Made by a program: the position numbers and the translations under genes | Notes under the pieces: generated by a model | The model's database searches: none | What the model saw: the letters and a program-made list of their open reading frames with translations, nothing else | What the model was told of the DNA's origin: nothing | Shown here: one piece after another, positions 50,801 to 61,777 of the stretch | How the letters are laid out: each line of letters opens with the position of its first letter | Position numbering within the stretch: position 1 is the first letter of the stretch | Source of the DNA: Gambelia wislizenii | Taxonomy: Eukaryota > Chordata > Lepidosauria > Squamata > Crotaphytidae | Reading direction: 5' to 3' | DNA: 64,000 nt | Assembly: GCA_030847615.1 (NCBI GenBank) | Contig: JAUMIR010000004.1 | Location: 98,036,001 to 98,100,000 of the forward strand

Positions 50801-52994
50801 TCACAGGCCAGAATTTCTCCACCCTACCCTAGAAACTGTTTTATTGTTAATTGTCATCAAGACAGATTTGACTTACAGCAACTCTATGAATGAGAGACTT
50901 CCAATTCACTCTGTTATCAATAGCCCTGCTCAGATCTTGGAAACTCAGAGCCATAGCTTCCTTGATTGAGTCTATCCACCTGTAATGCTATCTTCCTGTT
51001 TTTCCTATTGATTCTCACCTTACCAAGCATTATTGTCTTTTCTAATGAGTCATGTTTTCTCATGAGATGTCCAAAATACGATAGTCTCAGTTTAGTCATT
51101 TTGGCTTCTAGGGAGACTTCAGGCTTGATTTGCTTTTGGAACCATTTACTGGTCATTTTGGCAGTCCTTGATCCATGAATTCTCCAGCACCACATTTCAA
51201 ATGATTGATTCTCTTCCTATCAACTGTCTTCACTGTCCAGTTTTCACAACCATAAATGGAAATTGGAAATATTATAGCATGGAGAATCCAGACCTTGATA
51301 TTTAATGATATGCCACTGCTGCATAGACTTCCAAAAATGACCCCCAAATCCTAAAGCCTAAAGCGGCAAGAAGTCTATTTGTGGTTCATGAACAACTGAT
51401 GTTCTTTTATGTTAAACAGTTCAAAGAGGCCCAGGAACTAATTTCAATGGAGCCAGTTTACCCTTTTTTTTCCTTGACGAGAAAGAGTGTGGTCTAGAGA
51501 GTCTGGTAGGCTCAAGGGACACAAAAATAACTTGGGAGCCACACTTTACCCACCGGCTTTATAGACTTTTACCAATGGCAAGTACCAAAAGCCACTTATG
51601 ATCATACACAAATATTTCACACAGCAGTCACAAGGGAAACAGGTATATTAACTTAGTGCTTGAACATACTGCTTTCTCTGACAATATAAGCATGGTTTAT
51701 CTAGGACTGGAAAAATGTGGTAGGGCTTTTTCAAATGGGGTTAAAAAAATACCAAGGAGGTTGGGAGAAGAACGGGGCTGTTGCACTTACAGAGCCCCAT
51801 TTCAGACAACCCGGTTCTCCTCTGTCTTCCTCCTGACCTTCCCCCATGCTTCCTCCATGCTGTGGGCGCTGCTTTTTATTGACAGAAAACTTCCGTCATT
51901 AAAAAACAGCACCCGCAGCACAGGGGAAGGTTGGGAGGAGGTTGGGAGGAGGACAGGGCTGTGTGAAACAGGGCTCTGTAAGCGCGACAGCCCCGTTCTT
52001 CTCCCGACCTCTCAGGGTTTTTTTTACCCCATTTTAAAAAGTCCGTATTCTCTCTGTAGAAGAGAGAGAGATTTCATGAGTTCAGTGTATTGGCTTGGAA
52101 TTTGGAAGTGAGTAGATTCCAGACCATGATTACATTTGGTCACAAAACTTTTCTTCAGCCTGTTTCATCCAATGACATTGTTGGGAGTTTAAGACAGAAT
52201 GATACATTGTCCTGAGTACTTTGGAAGGAAGGTGAAATAACAACATGACAAACCAAACAGAAGCACAAAATGTTAGGATTACCCAATGGGCAACAATTTA
52301 CCATATGTTGTGCTCAACTTTAGGACTACAAATGGATGGTTAAATAGATTCGTAATTAGACTATTTTACAAGATTTAGTTGGATGAACAGTTAAACTTGC
52401 ATATTTCTGAAGCAAAAAATGTATTTTCTTTGTTCATAGATGATAAATATGTGTCTTGTTGCAATCATAATCTTGGAAGAAACATGGTTCCTGAGAGGGA
52501 CAATGCTTCTTTTATGATGTTGCTCACCATCTATAGTTCTTTTAACTGGGCTGAAGAAAATGTGGGCTTCCAGATCTTGTTGAACTGGAATTAACATAAG
52601 TTCTAAATATCCTAGCAAGTGGTGAGAAGTAACTGGGGTAGTATTTCATCAGCATCTGGAGGGCCAAACCTACCCTGATGTGTAAGCACTTGCATTAAAA
52701 AGCAAGAGTACTATAAAAAGCAGATCTGATCAATCAGCCAGCAAGTGATTTAATTAACCAATTACAACCTATGTCCCTAATAAGAACTGGTTATTAAAGG
52801 TTGAAAATTTTAGGTGAAAACTAGAGGGAGAAGGGATAGGGAAGAAAAAGAGAAGCTTTTAACATGTACCCAACTGATCAGCCAGATGTTTCCCTTTTTC
52901 AATAGATATTATTCTTTCATCCTCCATATCACACTTGTTCCCAACCAGAATGACTTGAGCATTATCCCAGGAGTAGGTCTTTATCTGAGTGGCC
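44644..52994 (-). CDS. RAB3B: RAB3B, last two coding exons; 5' exons not in window
   Basis: RAB3B is a small GTPase of the RAB3 group that sits on secretory and synaptic vesicles and controls regulated exocytosis. The visible part covers the G4 motif (VGNKCD), the G5 motif (EASAK), the last helices and the hypervariable C-terminus ending in Cys-Ser-Cys, a CxC double-geranylgeranylation signal. The tail [18 protein letters not shown] resembles human RAB3B (KNTRLSDTPPLLQQNCSC) more than the RAB3A, RAB3C or RAB3D tails. Same-strand position upstream of NRDC agrees with the human locus. The exons with the P-loop and switch regions were searched for up to 64000 and not recognised; a long upstream intron is usual for this gene. 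Confidence 0.9.
44832..46030. other. RAB3B last intron, proximal part
   Basis: A degenerate hAT-like fragment is at about 45450-45550 (ATGTGGCCCTCCAGATGCTG, ACATTGTAGTCCAACAATAT). The rest is unassigned. Confidence 0.4.
46073..47185. repeat. Long inverted repeat with about 190-bp arms
   Basis: Left arm: ATCCACAAGCAGCAATACCT, GGGCCAACTCCAAAGCATAA, AGGCAAAGATGTTAAAT, AGAGTCACAGGCCTACATTG. The right arm has the complements in reverse order: CAGACAGAATGTAGGCCTGT, TTTAACATCTTTGTCTGAT, TTATGCTTTGGAGTTGGCCC, TGCTGCTTGTGGAT. A GC-rich element is nested between the arms. A single-arm relative lies at 57990-58150. Confidence 0.8.
46313..46911. mobile_element. Family B DNA element (GTCTAAA TIRs), copy 1, nested in inverted repeat
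   Basis: TAAGGGGTTGTCTAAACAG at the left and CATATAGACAAGCCCTTA at the right form the inverted ends. Carries the block GATTGGCTGGGTGAGCATGG, GGGCGGGGCTTGCTAACAAG and GCCATGTTGG that is shared with copy 3. Confidence 0.7.
47222..47734. mobile_element. Family B DNA element, copy 2
   Basis: Left CTTGTCTAGACGGGCTATTT, right CATGTAGATGAGCCCC. Internal inverted pair: CACTCTCTCTGAAGCCAGG at 47462 against CTAGCTTCAGAGAGAGTG at 47556. Confidence 0.6.
48444..49072. mobile_element. Family B DNA element, copy 3
   Basis: Left TGTCCTGTCTAAATGG, right CTCATGTAGACGAGCCCAG. Contains CTGATTGGCCAGACAAGCAT, GGGGGCGGGGCTTGTTAACG and GCCGCCATTTTCC, parallel to copy 1, and the shared end block CGCAGCTGCTGTGGC with GGGTTTTTTGGGCTC. 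Confidence 0.65.
49116..49336 (+). mobile_element. 5S-rRNA-derived SINE with perfect 13-bp target duplication
   Basis: Head matches 5S rRNA in order: CCATCTGATCTTGGAAGTTA, AGCAGAGTCAGTGCTGGTTA, TTACTTGAATGGGAGACCAC, AATACCAGATGCTGTGGGCT. Non-5S tail: AAGAAAACCATAAGAAATTC and CACCATAAGTAGACAAACGG. The direct repeat ATGTCTCCTGCAA flanks it (49103-49115, 49337-49349). Confidence 0.93.
49452..49655. mobile_element. Palindromic MITE
   Basis: CACTGCAGAAATAATGCAGT pairs with ACTGCATTGTTTCTGCAGTG; core CTGGGATTTGTAGTTTGTTG with inverted ACAAATCCCAG. Related to the 5447-5670 family through its core. Confidence 0.85.
49830..50295 (+). mobile_element. CR1 LINE 3' part, plus strand
   Basis: Reads RT C-terminus to 3' end in plus orientation: GTCCAGAGGAGGATGACC, AAGGTTAAGAGGTGATATCA, GGAAGAACTTCCTGACAGTA, GTTGGACTGGATTGCCCTTG, TTCCAACTCTGTGATTCTAT. 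It is the only plus-strand CR1 here. Confidence 0.9.
50560..50660. mobile_element. Half of a palindromic MITE
   Basis: GGCAGTTTGATCCTAATTTT and CCTGGGATTTGTAGTTTGGT match one arm of 49452-49655; the second arm is absent. Confidence 0.6.
50840..51355 (-). mobile_element. Bov-B/RTE LINE 3' fragment
   Basis: Minus-strand frames read [20 protein letters not shown] and, after a frameshift, [33 protein letters not shown], the C-terminal signature of Bov-B ORF2 (family pattern YGCESWTxKK...YFGHLMRRxDSLEKTLMLGK). Bov-B is abundant in squamates. Confidence 0.88.
51723..52045. mobile_element. Foldback (hairpin) TIR element, 323 bp
   Basis: TA-flanked (51721-51722, 52046-52047). GGGCTTTTTCAAATGGGGTT faces ACCCCATTTTAAAAAGTCCG, and the arms of about 160 bp stay complementary almost to the centre (GGGAGAAGAACGGGGCTGT against ACAGCCCCGTTCTTCTCCC). 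Confidence 0.88.
52870..52994 (-). CDS. RAB3B: RAB3B penultimate coding exon
   Basis: Encodes [20 protein letters not shown] then [20 protein letters not shown] and L, beginning with the last base of a Trp codon (human [15 protein letters not shown]). NKCD is the guanine-specificity G4 motif. Acceptor AG|GGCC, donor G|GTACAT. Confidence 0.94.
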
Positions 52995-53325
52995 CTAGGA
53001 GGAAAGAAAGATGCTTGCAGTGAGAACAGCAGATAATAATATAACACAATGTGAACTGTGAACAGAGAAACCTAACAACTCCAAATGGGGGAAAATATGC
53101 AGTTCATACAGAGACAATATTGTCAACAACACTGCAGATTTCCCATTTCTAAAACTCCCAGTTTGCACCAAAACTTTTGTGTGTTTACTGATTTCAATTT
53201 TCTGATTTAGGGAATTTAAATAGGAATATATCATTTGAAATAAAATAAAGAAAGACATGACAATAACAGCCTTCAGATGGATGCTTCTAAAAGTTTCACT
53301 TCAGCACCTGAAATCTACAGGTTTG

Positions 53326-53606
53326 AGTGTATCTGCATTAGTAGGGCACTGTCCACTGGTAGGTAGGTACTGCTTAAAATGTCATGCTTCTGTCCGGTAG
53401 AATTGTGGGATTAGTAGTTTGATTAGAGATTTAGATGTATCTGCTATAGACTTCTAGTGCTGAAGTTCACAGTAGTAGAGCAGAGCTTTTTAATAAAGAA
53501 TTTTAATTATTCCAATGAAATACAAATCTCTAAACTCCTTAGGATGGAAAAATAGCCTTTAAAGTGGTAGCAATGTGCTATAACTGTGTAGTGCAGATAC
53601 ACCCCA
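53326..53606. mobile_element. Palindromic MITE, diverged
   Basis: GTGTATCTGCATTAGTAGGG pairs with GTGTAGTGCAGATACACCC; core GATTAGTAGTTTGATTAGAG with inverted AATACAAATCTC. Confidence 0.7.
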
Positions 53607-53624
53607 AGTGCCTGTTAATAACAG

Positions 53625-53720
53625 TAACTCAGTTCTGTGGCACCTGAAAGGCTAACACAATTACTGCAACCAGAACTTTGGCAGACTGCAGCCCACTTCA
53701 TCAGATATCTCAGTTTCAGG
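53625..53720 (-). mobile_element. Interspersed-repeat 3'-tail remnant
   Basis: TCTGTGGCACCTGAAAGGCT, GCAGCCCACTTCATCAGATA: minus-strand relative of 26225-26300. Family not named with confidence. Confidence 0.5.
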
Positions 53721-54375
53721 CATAGGTATAGTACATGGTTTACTGTGGACAGTGAGCTCAAATGAAATTAAAGGGATAAAGTACTGCCAGTTAACTGTTA
53801 CTTAGCAATATTAATTAGCATTGGCTGTTCACTAAACTGTTGCTAAAAACACAATTGGCTTACTTAGTGTCAGCATGTTTCCATTACCAGTAACAATTTA
53901 ATTAATGGCCAAATCTAATCAGGGAATTATGTAATGTTATATTTTCAGGAATGTGTCCTAGGTTTCAGGAAAATACCAGTGGTAAATTCCAAACCTTCAG
54001 GTTCCAAGTCTTCATGCTTTTAATTCAGTAGATTAATCAATTTAATGTTATTTGGGAGCATAGGTAAAGTCCACACTGGTTTATTTTTGAAGCTATGTTG
54101 CTTCTTCTGTAATAAAGAAGTGAACCTAATACATTACAGATGTCCTTTCCACACAGTAATTCTCAGTAGATTACTACAACGTAATCTTGCATTTCTAGTT
54201 TAATCACTTAAATAGTCACCTCTGGTGAGGTTTTGGAAAGCATGAAAGTTTGTTTAAATTTAATTAGTTAATTAACAGAAGTCAGATGAATGGAATCAAC
54301 TAACTTTAAAATGATTTTATAACTCACTATATAGTTCAGGGAGTAAAAAACACAGCTTACTATAATTATCTTTAT
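53721..54375. other. Presumed RAB3B intron, unassigned
   Basis: No coding or repeat feature recognised. Confidence 0.35.
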
Positions 54376-54378
54376 CCC

Positions 54379-54548
54379 ACTCAGCCATAAAACCCACTGG
54401 GTGACGTTGGGCAAGTCACACCCGCTCAACCTCAGAGGGAGGCAAAGACAAACTTTTCCCTGAACAAATCTTACCAAGAACACCCCATAATAGGTTCACT
54501 TTGGCATCACCATAAGTCGGAATTGATCTGAAGGCACTCAACAATTAT
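54379..54548 (+). mobile_element. tRNA-derived SINE, 5'-truncated
   Basis: CCACTGGGTGACGTTGGGCA, CAACCTCAGAGGGAGGCAAA and CACCATAAGTCGGAATTGAT match the body and tail of the 42444/43137 family. Confidence 0.75.
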
Positions 54549-55579
54549 CTTTTCAGCTTGGCTTTGAATGACATTTTTGTCAAATAAACACACCCAAATC
54601 CAGCAGAGGGAGCTAAAATATATCAACTTGGTTAATACACATCACTTCACCTCTGTTTCTGTTATTTGCATTACAGTGGAGCCCTGAAAATAGTTAAAGT
54701 GTTACTTTAAAATGTTACTTTTAAGTATCTTCCTGGATTGGCATCTCCTACATCTGCTTCTCAAATTTTGAAAATTCTTGCTAGTCACATAATGCATACA
54801 TTTAATTACTGCATTTAAATTTTACTTAATTAAAACAGAGCAAGCACTTTTGCCATGGGGTATATTTGTCTGAGTAACATGTAAGAACCACCAGAGATGT
54901 AGCTGCAGGAGGTGGCAGAATTGAGGGCATTGCCTTCCCCCATGAAATTTTCTTTCACTATCTAAATTTCTAGTACTGCAGTAACATAAAACTTCAGTTG
55001 AGCATTTAGTAATACAGTTTAGGCATCCAATTAAAAGTGGCAGACAGTTAACAAGTGAATACAAACACAGGAAATGCAAGAGTTCTGGGTGTGAATAGTT
55101 TTCAGCCTCTCATTCTCTGCAACGCTAGACATTTGGGGACTGAAGGAAAACTTCATTTGGGGTACCAGAATGTTTGTTTGGAAGCTATACCTTCATCCCC
55201 CCTCCCCAAACTACACCCCTGAGCACCACCACTAAGGACCACCGCTAAAGATGTTCTCTGTATCTGTGTTCCCATATATCAGCAAAACTTATTCCTGGGG
55301 CCAGCTCTATAATTAGGCAAAGTGAGGGAGTCGAATTTGAGAGTCATGGGAAAAAAGTGATTAGTATGTTATTTAATTTGTTGTCATTATATTTTTACTG
55401 TCTTGGGAGAAACAAAGGCTCCTATAGGTTTTTTCCACTTCAGAAAAAAATCTCATTGAACTTTTGGACCAACTACGCACCTTGACATGGGTGGAGGTTG
55501 CTATTTTGGAAAGCCCTGTGTATGCCAGAGATATCAGAGGTGGCCTGTGCTGATGGAGTTTGAATTCTAATTCAGAAGG

Positions 55580-56341
55580 TGTCATGATGGCCTGCTCTGC
55601 CATCATGGGAGCTCACCTCAACAACCTACATTTTACTATATGGGAAACTTCCACTCCTTATTTGGAAATGGGAAGTGGGTGGAAGAACCTCATTAAATAA
55701 ACATGACGTCTCATCACCTGACTAGATAGCCACTCTGATTGGGCACTGGCAGAGCCAATCAGAAATCAACAAGAAGGACTTTTAAAAGTTCTGATCTTTC
55801 CTTTGTTCAGAGTCACACTGGTCGAGCACATGGCTTAGTAGCTGAGCTAAAGATGGCTTAGGGGCCTCTTGGCTGAGCTCCATGGCAGAGAGACCAGAGA
55901 ATGGCCAACAGTCATGGAATAACCAACTAGCTACAAACTGTGATACCACAAGGGTTGGGGGGAGCCAATCCTATCCAAAGGCCTCAAAAAGGATCCCAAA
56001 AGACCTCTGGAAATTCCATCTACAGAGACTGTAAGTTATCTGCATGTAATAGTTAGGGAATGTGTAGTTAGATTGCATTAGATTTATGTTTTTATTTGTA
56101 AGTGCTCTGAATGAATGCATATGTATAAGCCTTAAGCTGAACCTAAGAATGTTTTTGCCTTTTCTAGCAACATAGACTCCTAGAATTGAAATAAAGCTTT
56201 ATGTTATTTCCTACCCTGCCTCGAATTGCCTGTTCTGGTCAGCTATCTAAACTCCTCTAGGAAAGAGGAAAGTACATCATTGTTTCTTTAATACATCTTG
56301 TCTAAATCTCACTGCTTAGACAAGAAAAAACCATTAAGACA
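55580..56341 (+). mobile_element. LTR-like sequence (candidate 5' LTR with leader)
   Basis: Starts TGTCATGATGG, like the two LTR-type insertions at 22368 and 63499. Has TTTTAAAAG at about 55779, ATTGAAATAAAGC at 56187 and a possible CA end at 56340-56341, followed by TGGTGGTGAAACGAAG. No matching target duplication or second LTR was found, so this is tentative. Confidence 0.35.
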
Positions 56342-56860
56342 GTGAGTGGTGGTGAAACGAAGAGGAATCCCTTGGGTTTGGGATTGGGAAAAGGGCCAAC
56401 CCTGGACTTCAGGCAGCAGAAATCTAGGGATGGCTACAACATGGTGGCAGCAAGTTTTTGAACCCTCAGGGTCGGGAATTGCAGTTAAACAGCTCTCTCT
56501 GCCAGGGGGGTGGAGAGCTTGTAGCTTTGGAGGAGTCTGGGAGAGTTCTGTGTTTTCTTGAGAGTATTTGGGGCTTTGCAGCTCTCTCTCTGTGTCTGTG
56601 CAGCCTGTGGTTTGTTTTGGCCGGAGACTGGCTTTGTGTGTGCATGCATGCTGCAGTTCTTTGTGCTCTGTTCCAGCCTTTGAGTTGTTGCTGGGAGGGG
56701 GGGCGCGGGGGTTGGAGTGTGTATCTTTTTTCTTCTTCTTTTCTCTTCCCTCTGTGCTTGTAATTCTTTTTTAAGGCCTGATTCCCTGTTCTTTTGTGGG
56801 GACCCTCACCTGCGGATTGATTCCTGATAATGTTTTAATTACGTCTGGGCAGTCCACATT
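56342..56860. other. GT-rich unassigned stretch after the LTR-like sequence
   Basis: Open in several frames but with no recognisable domain. Could be retroelement leader. Confidence 0.25.
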
Positions 56861-56865
56861 ATGTT

Positions 56866-57095
56866 GTTGTTGTGTGCCTTCAAGTCATTTCAACTTATGA
56901 CAACTCTAAGGTGAACCTATCATGGGGTTTTCTTGGCAAGGTTTACTCAGAGGAGGTTTGCCTTTGCCTTCCTCTGAGGCTGAAAGAGTGTGACTTGCCC
57001 AAGGTCACCCAGTGGGTTTCATGGCCAAGTGGGGATTCAAACCTTGTTCTTCAGAGTCAGAGTCCAACGCTTCAACCACCACACCATGCTAGCTG
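56866..57095 (-). mobile_element. tRNA-derived SINE (MIR/CORE-like), near full length
   Basis: On the minus strand: AGCATGGTGTGGTGGTTGAA (box A), AAGGTTTGAATCCCC (box B), body GGTGACCTTGGGCAAGTCAC and tail CCAAGAAAACCCCATGATAG. Confidence 0.82.
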
Positions 57096-57123
57096 ATATG
57101 TCAGCTGTAGACCACATTGAAAC

Positions 57124-57335
57124 ATAGAATCATAGAGTTGGAAGAGACCACAATGGCCGTCCAGTCCAACCCCCTGCCATGCAGGAATACACGATCAAAT
57201 GATTCCCGACAGATAGCCATCCAATCTCTGTTTAAAAACCTCCAAAGAAGGAGACTCCACCACACTCCGAAGCAGTGTATTCCACTTCCAAACAGCTCTT
57301 ACTGTCAGGAAGTGCTTTCTCATGTTTAGGAATAT
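57124..57335 (-). mobile_element. CR1 3'-end fragment
   Basis: AGAATCATAGAGTTGGAAGA to TCAGGAAGTGCTTTCTCATG. Closely similar to 18941-19135. Confidence 0.88.
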
Positions 57336-57404
57336 ATATTTGCATGGCAAGATTTTCTGTGATGTAAGCCTCACCCTAAATAAACTTTTGTCCATTTCAT
57401 ACTT

Positions 57405-57605
57405 CAAAATTATAGCACTTTGATATCACTTCAATTGTCAAGGCTTTGTTGTGTGGAATGTTGGGATTTGTAGTTTTGTGAGTTATTTCAAATTCTTTGC
57501 CAAAGAACTCTAGCATCTCACCAAACTAGGATCCTAACATTCTACAAGACGTAGCCAAGGCAATTATAGTGGTGGCAAAGTGCTATGGTTTATATAGTGT
57601 GAAAG
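57405..57605. mobile_element. Palindromic MITE
   Basis: ATAGCACTTTGATATCACTT pairs with GGTGGCAAAGTGCTATGG; core TTGGGATTTGTAGTTTTGTG. Confidence 0.75.
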
Positions 57606-57652
57606 GAGCCTTAGCTATGGGACAGAATTTGTGACAACAAGGAGCCTAAATA

Positions 57653-57876
57653 CCCTAAAGGCACCAGATCCTGTATGATCTTAGAAGCTAAGTAGGGTCA
57701 GTGCTGGTTAGTACTTGGATGGGAAAACACCAATGAATACCAGGTGCTGGAGGCTATATTTCAAAGGAAGGAAATGGCAAAAACTCGGCTGAATATCTCT
57801 TGCCTAGGAAAACCCTATGAAATTCATGGGATCGCCATAAGTGGACAGGCAACCTGAAGGCACATACACACACAAG
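57653..57876 (+). mobile_element. 5S-rRNA-derived SINE
   Basis: TGTATGATCTTAGAAGCTAA, GTAGGGTCAGTGCTGGTTAG, TACTTGGATGGGAAAACACC follow 5S rRNA; tail AAAACCCTATGAAATTCATG, GCCATAAGTGGACAGGCAAC. Ends in a CA-rich run. Confidence 0.9.
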
Positions 57877-57984
57877 AGCCAGCTGCAACCATTTTTATAA
57901 TGCATCATATAAAGGAAATGCTACTCTGAACTTCCAACATTCTTTAAGGTATAATGTTTGTATCTATAACTCTTAACATTGTCA

Positions 57985-58150
57985 CTTTTCTTCTGTATGA
58001 TTTTTTAACATCTTTGCCTGATGAAGAAGTCAGTAAAGCTTTGAAAGGATATGTTTTGTGCATTTTGGATGGCCAATAAAGGTATCACTGTTCTGTGGAT
58101 TTTGGATTTTGTTGTATTTTGTTGCATGGCCAACATGGCTACCCCTGAAT
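57985..58150 (+). mobile_element. Interspersed-repeat end, relative of the 46073-47185 arms
   Basis: GATTTTTTAACATCTTTGCC, TGATGAAGAAGTCAGTAAAG, TTGCATGGCCAACATGGCTA and CCCCTG match one arm (46040-46190) inverted. Confidence 0.6.
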
Positions 58151-60070
58151 ATGTTTACAGTGTGTTTACAAGTTAGAACAGTGAGATTTTTGAAAAACAC
58201 CTTTAAAAAAGAAGGCATGCCCATGTTGGTCTCCAGAGCCAATAGTGAGCAAAGGCACAGACAAAATCTCTCATTGGCTAATTGTCTATAGCATTATAAA
58301 TCTGAATGTGTATTAGCCAAACTGCCCACACTGATTCCTTCATCCTCCCTCCCCTCAGCAAAAGATGATTGTGTGGATTGAAAATGCCTTTCTAAGAAGT
58401 CTCACAGGGTGAGAAATTAGACTTTTTATAGTTAGATATCTCAGTTTTTTAAAATAGTTTGGACAGGCCCTACGATTGCAGTTCCATCACACAGTGGAAG
58501 CTGGTAGCTTTGCTCTCAATGGGGGCATTAAATCTGCTCCAGGCTTTAGTCCAAACTTTAAAGGAACTCTCCAAGCTGCTGAACCGTTTCCAAAACAGAT
58601 CTAGCTCCTTGGTATAGCTCTTTTAAAGCTGTAGTGGATTCACTGCCCTGAAAGCAATCCTAGTCACCAGCCACCACTGCCATCAGGAGGCACTTAGCAG
58701 AACAATATGTTCCCCATAGCAATCCCACAAGACCCATCTACAAGATCCTAAGTATTTTTGGTGTCAGAAAAATTGCCACAAATCAAATTAGGGGGGGAAC
58801 CCTAGATGGACAAGAGCTAAAACACTGAAAAACAACCTTTTGCAGCAGTGTGGTCTACAATGAAGGAACATGTGATGTAAAATCAAGAGAAAATAGCTGA
58901 CAGAAAGAAAGAGTAGGCCTCTCTTGGAGCCAAAGCTGCCCCCACACTGAAATGTTCTGTTTGGGAGCCTACTCCTGGTGGAACACCACCACCACCAGAA
59001 GATTTACACCCATTGAGGTTTCTGCAGATTCGTGTTACAAAATTTTTCAAGATAACAATAAGAGACAGTTGAAAAAGTGATAGGAAAGGGAACAAAAATA
59101 GTGATAACCCTGGAGTGCAATGTTGCAGTTGCCTAAACATCAGAAGCAGCCTACATTTGTGTCTGTGGGGAAACTGAAGAACTAAACAACAGTCCTCAGT
59201 TTTGCAATGGTATAGATGTGAGGGAATCCCCCTCTCTTTCAGTTTTCCGTTTTATTTCAGATTTGGTCCAGATGGAGTACAAGTTTTCTATTCCAAAAGA
59301 CCCTAGTTTGCCACTATATCTATACTTTGCATGCCTATTTAGATTACAAAGTTGTTGGTGCTTCCGAGTGGAGATTAATGGCAGGTTGATCTCTTTGTCC
59401 ATGCTCCGCAATAGGGAAAGCTTTTGGTGGTGACATTGCTGGCTGGGAAGCACAATCCAGCTGGTGAAAAGTCTTCCCAGAAAAGAGGAAAGTGTGATAT
59501 TACCCACACATGCCCTAGAGCCCTGTTCCTTATTCAGAAACCACTAAAATCATTGCAGCTGAGTGCAGGTTGGGGGGACCTCAGGATTAATAGCTGGCTT
59601 ATCTGTAAAAGCAAGCCATTTTTATGGACACTGGACCTATAAAAAGCCTCACTTTCTTAACTTTCTTAATAACATTGGGATTCTAATTCAAAAGAGACTT
59701 TCTGATTGGTGGTGACATTGGGACCTTGGTGAATTCCCTTCTTTGTGTAAATAAAATAGTAATTGAAAACTTTTAAAAAGGATTTTAAAAGCAAAAAGCT
59801 CAATAAGATTATGGCTTAATAAGGATGCAAGGGAATAAAGGGGACTGTATCTTTTAATGCTGTAAGATTTCTTTTTTATAGATGTGCTTTTAAGGACTTT
59901 GAAATTAATTTGGCAAAATCAGACTGCCATGGGAAAGCAGATGGCTTACTTGGAAATAACAAAATAACAAGTGTAGAGTTGGATTGCATCATTGTCTCTA
60001 CAAAAACAGCAGTGGGACTAAATTGTTTCAGTTGTACAAGAACACAACCCTGAAAAAGAAAAATGTGCAA
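58151..60070. other. Presumed RAB3B intron, unassigned
   Basis: No P-loop, switch or other Rab coding block was found on the minus strand. The last few hundred bases may already be L1 5' region. Confidence 0.4.
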
Positions 60071-61777
60071 GACTTGCCTTTTTAGTTTTGCTTTTAAAAT
60101 GACAACTAGAACAAAGGCAAAATTTATTGATGCACAGAGCAGATCTGTAGAGTTACCTTCAGAAAAGATATGCTCATCAGAAATATTTCAGAACATGTTT
60201 GAGGATATGTGACTGATGAGAGAAAATATGACAAAAATGAGGGAAGAACTGAGACAAGAGTTTAGACAAGAGGTTAAAGAAATTAAGGAATCATGGACAA
60301 TTGACAGAGGACATAAAGCAAATTAATTACAAAAGTGCAAATTTTGGAAAAATGATAAGTAGAGCGATGTAAAAAGATTTAGATAATTTGGCATTATTAA
60401 AACTGAGAGAAAAAGAATATTGCTTCTGGTATAGGTCAATTTTGGAGGATACTATGGAGGATATTAGAGAAAAGTTTATCAATTCTTTGGCAACTTTTTT
60501 GGAAAGAGAACAAGATGAGACAGAATTTGAGATTGATAAAGTTTATAGTATTAATTCATGATTTGCAACAATCGAAATGTCCCAAGAGATGTAATTGTTT
60601 ATTTTACTAAGAAACAGACCAGAGATCAAATTTTGCAGCAGCATTTTGAGACCAGAATGTAGATGGATGGTAGAGATGTTATAGTGCTTAAAGAGAATCC
60701 TGTTAGAATATTGCATAAGAAAAAAGTCTATTGCTTTCTTACAGATAAACTGAAACAGAAAAAGATCCAATTTAGACAGGTTAGGTTTGAAGGAGTGGTT
60801 TTTACTTTTAAAAACAAAGATTTCAAGTGAATTCTGTGCAGAAAGCAAGAGAAATTCTTGAAAAAATTCAAGGAAGATGTGGAAGAAATGCAAGAGGAAG
60901 AAGGAACTGATGAAACAACATATCAAGACAAAGAACAACAGATGCAACTGGAAGTGAAAGAAGGTTCTGCTACATTAGGTGCTGCAGGTGTGCACTCTTC
61001 TAAGCTGTCAGCTTGGCTGTGGGTAGCAAATATGTGGAATATGAATGAAGCAAACACTCCTCAAAACAGAAAAAAAAATTATTTGAAAAAACTTAGGATG
61101 CAATTTGTTTGCAAAAACACATATTAGAAAAAGGACACAAAGTATTTGATCTATTCAAAAGTAGGTGAAAATTTATCTATGCAGGATTGAAAAAGGAAAA
61201 CTGAGTTATTTTGCATAGAAATCCTCAACTATATGTCCAGAATTGATATTGGCTGATGAACAAGGTAGATACGTTGGCGGCGGGGGGTGGTGGCAGATTG
61301 ATATGCAAGGGGTTAAGATTTTGGTGGTAGGGGTTTATGCCCCAAATGAGAACAAGGCAACATTTTATAAGGGGCTTGTGGATAAGTGGATAAGAAAAAA
61401 GGTAATTTTAGATGGAGATCGAATGAAATTCTGTTGCAGAATGAAAAAGTGGTTGAGGACTTTAGCAAGAAACTGAAATAATTATTTGAGAATAATCTGA
61501 ACAAAGGTACAGATGTTAGAATGACTGGAATATTAGTAAAGCTTTTATGAGAGGGTGTTTCATCCAGTATAATTCTGAACTTAAAAGAAAAATGCCCTTT
61601 ATTATAAATGCTTTGAGAATGAACTTCTATTGTTTCTACAATGAAAGATGAACACTTTTGCAGAACAGAAATACTTCTGATAGTTGGGAAAAGGCGAATA
61701 TAGTACTAATACCAAAAGAGGATCGAGATTTGACATTAACAAAAAAATAGACCAATATAATTATTAAATAATGACTA

